From contig NC_079147.1 in assembly GCF_945859685.1 (NCBI RefSeq), forward strand, positions 52,792,946 through 52,856,945: DNA of 64,000 nucleotides, in the 5' to 3' direction. Of this stretch, positions 58,561-64,000 are shown one piece after another. Position 1 is the stretch's first letter. The number at the start of each line of letters is the position of its first letter. This DNA is from Eupeodes corollae. Lineage: Eukaryota > Arthropoda > Insecta > Diptera > Syrphidae. The translations under genes were made by a program, and so were the position numbers. The notes beneath the pieces are model-generated. The model made no database searches. It had not been told where the DNA came from and saw only the letters and a list, made by a program, of their open reading frames with translations.

Positions 58561-59644
58561 AAGATGAACGAATTGCAAGCAGAGATGGCAGAAATGATTT
58601 TTTTTTATTTACTACATTTGTTACGTCTGCTACATAAATGAGGTAGTTAATGTAGTTAAATGTAGTTAACGTAGTTAAACATAGCAGACGTAGCGGTAAA
58701 CGTCAAAACGTAGTTTGAAATGTCCATTCAACCACCAAATTGACAAATTGCATCGAAAAGATAACTGTGAAAGTGTGAAAAAGGAACTCTCGAAAATTCG
58801 GAACATGGCTTAACCAAGAACATTCCAAAAAATCTATAGATATCATATACACTATACTCTTTAAATGAACGACAAAAATAAAACAGATGATTATTAAATT
58901 TTGCAATTTTCTTTAATAAAACTTCGAATTCCTTGATTTATTGCAATATCGCAAGTAGAACACGTCATAGACATTATGATATAGAAAAAAAAAAAACAAT
59001 TGTACAATGACAAATGATATTGATCTGATCTGTTTGAAGGTTAGTCGAAGACATTTTATAACATATATTAATTTCCCTTTTATATGCTCCATTTAGCGAT
59101 TCGCGATCTCGTTTCCTATTTAATGAACGGTACCATCAAGTAAATGAACCTTTAACTCGATGCTTAAAGAAGCAAACAATAGCCGTGGTTCATTTAAAAA
59201 GTCATAACCTGGGTATTTTTTTTTTTTAAATTGTGTATTCTGTAAATTTATATTGTAAAATCTGCCTTATAAAATAAGTAAATAAAAAAAACAAGTTAGG
59301 AACGATTATTTAAAATGGCTGGTTTCAATAAAAATCAACACAATATAACACAAACTTAAAAATAAAAAAACTTAAGGGAGTTGTAAATGGGCACTTGCAG
59401 TTACGCTATTGAATTATAAATTAAGGCAATGTAAAAACATTATAATCTTATCAGTAAATGGTAATTGGGTCACTGCTGTACTTGCGTCGCGTAGCTGGTG
59501 GCCACAATTTCCTCCTAAGTTTTAATCAATTACAACTATTCAGTTAAACTTAAAATTCAAAATATTTTAATATTATAAAGTGCATGTTCCAAAATATGTT
59601 CAATATATAATATTATTTGATAATATTTGTTCGTTTTTTTGTAG
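58561..59644. other. no gene recognised
   Basis: AT-rich. A short gtagttaa repeat lies at 58642-58690 (aatgtagttaacgtagttaa). The interval ends in the acceptor tract of the Pellino exon at 59645. Confidence 0.4.
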
Positions 59645-59876
59645 ATACAATGGATACCTACCACAAGGTGATCGAGGACGAAGACGCTCAAAGTTCATAT
59701 TATACAAACGCACAGAAGCCAATGGTGTTAAACGATCCAAACACTATATAGTCCAATCGCCACAAACGTCAAAAGCCATCCTGGATGCAAATCAACATTC
59801 AATATCATATACGTTATCACGAAATCAGGCTGTAATTGTAGAATATAAAGAAGACTCCGAAACGGATATGTTTCAG
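59645..59876 (+). CDS. Pli: Pellino, internal coding exon (N-terminal FHA region, second part)
   Basis: A 232-nt exon joins in frame to the exon at 39825-39917: GG plus A completes Gly, then 77 codons follow. It begins YNGYLPQGDRGRRRSKFILY and includes KRTEANGVKRSKHYIVQSPQ, QHSISYTLSRNQAVIVEYKE and the ending ETDMFQ, all highly conserved Pellino sequence. The acceptor is a T-rich tract ending gtag and the donor is gtgagt directly after the Gln codon (phase 0). The exon encodes part of the FHA-like substrate-binding domain; the remaining domain and the C-terminal RING-like region are not in the window. No frameshift or stop is present, in contrast with the decayed elements around it. I am very sure of the identity from motif recognition, without an alignment. 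Confidence 0.95.
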
Positions 59877-60965
59877 GTGAGTTTAAAACTTTCTAAACAA
59901 TTTATTATTCACAAAATAAATCTTTCCGACGTTAGGGAAATATAACAAAGAAAAAGTATTCAATTCTTTTTATTGTAATAATGTTTGCAACTTTAAAACA
60001 ATCCAAATACTTTCATTAAAGACTGAAAAGTGTTGCTATTATTTCACCAAATTAGCACAATATTTGTTTGCCTTCTTCAAGAAATTAATATAACAGATAT
60101 TGATTTTGATTTTTAAAAAATGTAATAATAAAAAGTAGAGGAGAGAAGGAGCAACATTTGCTCCTTTCCGCCATTTAGTCAATTAAAATTGTTTGCTTAA
60201 TCTCGATTTTTGTTGGAGGGGAGTTCTCTTTTCATTTTACTTTAAACACAAAATAGAGTTCTAGTTCTTGGTGTTGTCGGTATTCAAAAAGTATGTCCAC
60301 CGGCCAACAAACCCAAGCAGACACATGGAAGTCAAATGGTATTGATTTCTTTATTATGTACTCGAAAAGTCCAACCTGTGAAAGTTGAATACTGTCGACT
60401 CTCTCTACTTCGAAACTCTCCTTAATTCGAACATTTTGATCACTTTTTATCATTCCCTTTAGTATTCCATACAATAAGCATTCCGTAGTCGATCTTTTTC
60501 TAAGTCGACTATCTCTCTAATAGGCTTTTCACACCAAGTCCAAGACCCGGTTTTCGCCGAAAACCTACATCGAAAGCTCAAGTTTTCCCATAATTTTTCT
60601 TGTAAACTACAAGTTTTCTTTAACCACAAGTTTTATATAAAACCTTTCGAAAACTAGTAGCAATGCAAAGTTGAACAAACCTTTCGAAACATTCAGCGTT
60701 CAAATTAACAGCTGATGGCTGCTGTCAAAACAAATATTTCATTTTGAAATAAATTTGGTCGTGGTAAGTAATATTATTTATACAATTTCCTTACAAAATA
60801 AGATTTTTTTTTTTATTTACGGGATATGGAAGTGAGAAAAAAACAAAAGAGGCTTTAGGGGAGCTGCGTGGCAACAGAAAAAATTGCGGGAAAATTTGCC
60901 AACGTCGAGAAAAAAAGACCAGGGTACCTTTTTGTTGAACTGGGGTTTTTTATGATCCTCCATAG

Positions 60966-61411
60966 TTTCAAACGCTTTTTGTTAAGCTAGGAAGCGGAAT
61001 TCACTATGGCTACTGGGGTGACGACCCCAAGGACAAGGAAGCCTTGCTCATAGTTTATAATGACGTTTCCAAGAGATGCCTCTTCGAACTCGTCGCCACA
61101 AATATGTTCGACGCTTTCGCTTACTACCTGAAGAAAGACTTTGCGGTCACTCCGTTCAATCACAAGGGTTTGGGAGATATGAGGAAGGCGATAAGTCCAA
61201 TTGTGGAGAAGAATAAGTATGAAAGAAAATGTTTCGTGGATGCTAAGTCGCAGCGGTCTAAAATGTGGGAATCGTCGTTCCAGTGAATAAAACCACCGCC
61301 TGCATCAAGAAGATCCTCAGTGCATTGTACAAACCAGGGGAGTCTTCAAAGGAAGAAGCCAAAAAAATAGTAATGGAGAAATTGCAGCCCATCATAACAG
61401 CAAGGCTGTAA
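60966..61411 (+). pseudogene. unrecognised coding relic, relatively GC-rich, one frameshift
   Basis: One frame is open from 60966 to 61286 and includes GSGIHYGYWGDDPKDKEALL, IVYNDVSKRCLFELVATNMF, DAFAYYLKKDFAVTPFNHKG and KYERKCFVDAKSQRSKMWE. It then hits a stop, while a second frame from about 61268 continues with VPVNKTTACIKKILSALYKP and ends at a TAA at 61409-61411. The two together look like one protein of roughly 145 residues broken by a single indel near 61262-61270. Codon third positions are much richer in G/C than neighbouring DNA. I do not recognise the family. It could be the tail of a larger mobile element, a retrocopy or an old viral insertion. It is sense to Pellino but no splice sites fit. 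Confidence 0.55.
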
Positions 61412-61671
61412 CTCGAACAATTCTTGGTTTCCCCTAAGAATCCGACTTAGGGAGTGTTGACTGTAATTTCAAAGCTTAAACAAAAATTGATTCTTCTATC
61501 GTTAAAGTCCTCTTTGAATTTTAAGCTTTGTTATCGCCCATTGATTTGGAGGGAAAAGGATTCATAATTAAGTTTGAAATCATGGTTTTGAATAAATAAA
61601 TTATGAGAACCTTTTCACTGAGAACTTTTTGGTGGGGCACGACTAATAATTTTACGTCATTTGGTGAATTT

Positions 61672-62338
61672 TGACGAAGGCATCTATTTATTTCTCCAAG
61701 TGTCATGAGTTTCAAATTCAGAACTTTACTTCACAAACCTCTACTTTAAGTTAATACAAATACTAACAAAAACATTATTGACTATAAAACATTCATAAGG
61801 CAAGCTACAAGTCCATCATGATTTGTATTTTGTATCGTAAAGAAATATTACTTATTTCTTTTCCAAATTGACAACAATTTGTTTTGTACACAAAACATTA
61901 AATAAAGCTGTACAGAAAATAAATAAATCATAGCCCAACAAAGTTCAGCTTTCAGTTGAAGAAACATACATAATAAACTGTCTTTTTGACAGAAGTAGAC
62001 TTGGCTTGATAGTAAGGAAGATTTTTCTTGACTAACTTTCCAGTCACCTTTCAAATGAAGTTGCCTTAATTGGAAGGCAGCTGGCCAATCAGATACTAGA
62101 AACTTGCCTTACTTTCAAGTTCCTTATATCGCCTGAACTTGCCCATTATGACATTTCAAATTCGCCCATCCAGAATAGCCAACACGAGATTGAACGCATC
62201 CACTTAAGGTAGAGATAAGTAAAGTTCCAAGTTTGAAATGTATAAAACTTGAGAAACTAACTAGTTGCCTTGATCAAAATTTACGTGCAAAGAATTCAGT
62301 TGACTGCAAATGAAGTCACTTATGTTGTCTGAACCTGC
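61672..62338. mobile_element. rearranged MITE fragments (two families)
   Basis: 61672-62131 matches the nested MITE at 19373-19902 (gtcatgagtttcaaattcag; cagctggccaatcagatact; cttatatcgcctgaacttgc). 62204-62338 is the other end of the same family in inverse orientation. Between them acacgagattgaacgcatcc at 62180-62200 is an end of the GGCTGCGTTCAATCTC family. Both families are thus again side by side, as at 19262-20333. Confidence 0.75.
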
Positions 62339-62589
62339 TTCGAAATACTTCCGATCTAGAGTCGACGACACAACGCCGTAAGGTTGTGCCCTAAAGGCAT
62401 TGGGCGCCTTGGTCAACGACTTTTCCGCATAGTAAGCACGATCTGCAACAAAATACTTTTCGAGCTGGTTCCTCTTCGGTCGTACAAGTTAATTGACTAA
62501 CCCACTAGATTCGAGCTTAATTTGTTTCGAACGATATCTATTTCGAGGCCCTTACCATATAGTCCATTATGTAATGTCTCCATTGTCCT
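62339..62589. other. no gene recognised
   Basis: A stretch of moderate G+C (cattgggcgccttggtcaac) with no coding frame or repeat I can name. Confidence 0.4.
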
Positions 62590-62823
62590 TCCTAGAATAC
62601 GATGTCTGTTCAAAAAGTATACCCGGAATTTAGTTTTTTTTCAAAAAAATATTTACTTATATGTTTTTATTAATGTGGTCCCCTTCAAAGTAGTCCCCCC
62701 AGATATAATACACTTATGATATTCAGTTTTCGATATGTCCTAGATTCTCAGCGATTCGGCCTTTATTTCTTCAATGGAGGAAAAAAGCCGTGAATTGCTT
62801 TTCCATAAATCCGAGCGTTTTTT
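62590..62823 (-). mobile_element. mariner relic, C-terminal end
   Basis: On the minus strand IEEIKAESLRI and KTEYHKCIISGG precede a sequence ending gaattccgggtatacttttt-type (plus strand: gttcaaaaagtatacccgga), the layout of a mariner 3' end. It is interrupted by the LINE that begins at 62824. Confidence 0.65.
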
Positions 62824-63930
62824 TTGTCAGATTGCTTCACGCTTCTACGTAAGAAAGGAGACCCTCTAAACTACGCCAACTACAGAGGCATCAGTCTCCT
62901 TAACATTGCGTATAAGATCCTCTCTGCCGTATTATGTGAACGTCTGAAAGCATTCGTCAACAACCTGATTGGTCCTTATCAGTGTGGCTTCAGACCAGGA
63001 AAGTCCACTATCGACCAAATATTCACACTACGGCAGATCTTGGAAAAAACCCAGGAGCTTCAAATCGATACCCACCATCTTTCTATCGATTTTAAAGCCG
63101 CGTATGACAGCATCTATAGGGAAGCGCTCTACCGAGCAATGTCTAGTTTTCGCATCCCCGTCAAACTTATCCATATCGGAAAAGATCTTACCGATGCATT
63201 TGATGTCAAAAAAGGTTTTAGACAAGGCGATGCACTGTCATGCGACTTCTTCAACATCGTTCTGGAAAGAATTGTGCAAAACTCAACCGTCAACACTAGA
63301 GGCACAATCTTCCAAAGGTCCATCCAATTACTCGGCTACGCAGATGATATTGACATAATTGGAAGATCAAAGCGTAATGTCAGTGGAACGTTTTTGAGCA
63401 TTGCAACGGAAGCGAAGACGATGGGTTTAGTGGTCAATGAGGGCAAGACCTAGTATATGCTGTCATCAAAAAAGGACATTGAACGACGACGTCTTGAACA
63501 AAACGTCACCATGGACAGCTATAACTTTGAGGTAGTTAAGGACTTTGTCTACCTAGGTATTACTATTAATACAGACAACGGCACCAGCGCTGAAATCAAA
63601 CGAAGAATAACTCTTGCAAATCGCTGCTTCTTTGGACTTAGAAGCCAATTGAGAAGTAAAGTCCTGTAAAGTCCTGTACAGCGACACTGACCTAGTTAGC
63701 AGAATTAAAGTCCAACGGCAACGGAAGGTCTTCGAATCCAATCCCGAGGGACGGCGCAGTAGAGGAAGACCGCGACTCAGGTGGCGCACCCACGTGGGAG
63801 AGGACCTCAACCAACTTGGCGTGCGAAACTGGAGACAGCTATCTAGGAACCGAGCTGGCTGGAGACTCATGTTGGTTGAGGCCCAGGTCCGCCCCGGACT
63901 GTAGCGCCACCTTAAGTAAGTAAGTAAGTA
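62824..63930 (+). mobile_element. RTE-like LINE, 5'-truncated, best-preserved RT of its family here
   Basis: One open frame from 62824 to 63450 carries LNYANYRGISLLNIAYKILS, GPYQCGFRPGKSTIDQIFTL, LSIDFKAAYDSIYREALYRA, KKGFRQGDALSCDFFNIVLE and the catalytic YADD (63337-63348). A stop near 63452 separates it from the thumb (NFEVVKDFVYLGITINTDNG). About 0.2 kb is then missing compared with the copy at 37143 before the 3' region. The element ends GGACTGTAGCGCCACC plus (TAAG)4. It is inserted between two parts of a mariner relic. Confidence 0.9.
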
Positions 63931-63934
63931 TTGA

Positions 63935-64000
63935 CGTGCTGGGTCGACCGGAGCGTTCGTCATCTTCAATGTGTTCGCGGCCATCTTGGAATCGCTTATA
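63935..64000 (-). mobile_element. mariner relic, N-terminal piece
   Basis: The minus strand encodes YKRFQDGREHIEDDERSGRP followed by ST, the conserved region after the first helix-turn-helix of mariner transposases. It continues past the window edge. Together with 62590-62823 it probably formed one element into which the RTE-like LINE inserted. Confidence 0.8.

Larger units (their letters stand above)
39918..59644 (+). other. Pli: Pellino intron, 19.7 kb, filled with transposable elements
   Basis: This interval is bounded by a gtaagt donor after the exon at 39825-39917 and a pyrimidine-tract acceptor before 59645, with compatible reading phase. Inside are a transposon-like gene relic (40800-42130), several mariner elements, LINE fragments, a SINE, a piggyBac-like relic and a tandem duplication. 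None of these interrupts an exon. The length is measured from the two junctions; that both exons are used in one transcript is inferred from protein conservation. Confidence 0.85.
59877..64000 (+). other. Pli: Pellino downstream intron (5' part only)
   Basis: It starts with the gtgagt donor at the end of the second Pellino exon. The expected next coding sequence of Pellino was not found before the end of the window, so the intron is at least 4.1 kb. It contains the unrecognised coding relic at 60966-61411, MITE fragments, a split mariner relic and an RTE-like LINE. Confidence 0.75.

Overview
The window is AT-rich nuclear DNA from an insect, almost certainly a fly (Diptera). Only one host gene is recognisable. 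Two spliced coding exons on the + strand, 39825-39917 and 59645-59876, encode the conserved N-terminus of Pellino (Pli), the FHA-domain E3 ubiquitin ligase that binds Pelle/IRAK in Toll signalling. The exons share compatible phases (GG|gt to ag|A) and are separated by a 19.7 kb intron. The first residues and the rest of the protein lie outside the window or were not found. Most of the window is therefore Pellino intron or 5' flank.

Almost everything else is mobile-element debris, often nested. Non-LTR retrotransposons: an RTE-like family (7968-9680 minus; 37143-38700 plus; 62824-63930 plus) with a 3' TAAG tail; a second endonuclease/RT element (26690-29550 minus); an RNase H-bearing I/LOA/R1-like element (12041-15230 minus); a Jockey-like element (52200-53190 minus); a 5'-truncated LINE with 13-bp target duplications (32299-33970 minus); an endonuclease/linker fragment (57529-58560 minus); and two short RT fragments of one family (1560-2520 and 43340-43790, plus). 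A tRNA-derived SINE occurs three times (13150-13418, 28595-28883, about 50145-50430). Its 3' end matches the 3' end of the RTE-like LINE, so the two look like a LINE/SINE pair.

DNA transposons: two nearly identical DD41D (rosa-like) mariner elements in opposite orientation (45231-46534 and 56218-57525), each broken by a different small lesion; several older mariner relics; an internally deleted 879-bp mariner-type element with clean inverted ends (35063-35941) inside a possible Tc1-like element (34714-38804); a pogo/Tigger fragment (15396-15797); a probable piggyBac-like N-terminus (51345-51833); and at least six MITE or foldback families. Two MITE clusters (4154-5136 and 18153-18782) are built from alternating modules.

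Other structure: a 1-kb palindrome-rich satellite (22430-23400), a 182-bp tandem triplication (2860-3365), a 296-bp tandem duplication (47579-48165), a candidate recursive splice site upstream of the first recognised Pellino exon (21125), and an unrecognised, relatively GC-rich, frameshifted coding relic (60966-61411). No bacterial-type operons, CRISPR arrays, rRNA or free-standing tRNA genes were seen. Element families were assigned by reading motifs only; no search was run.
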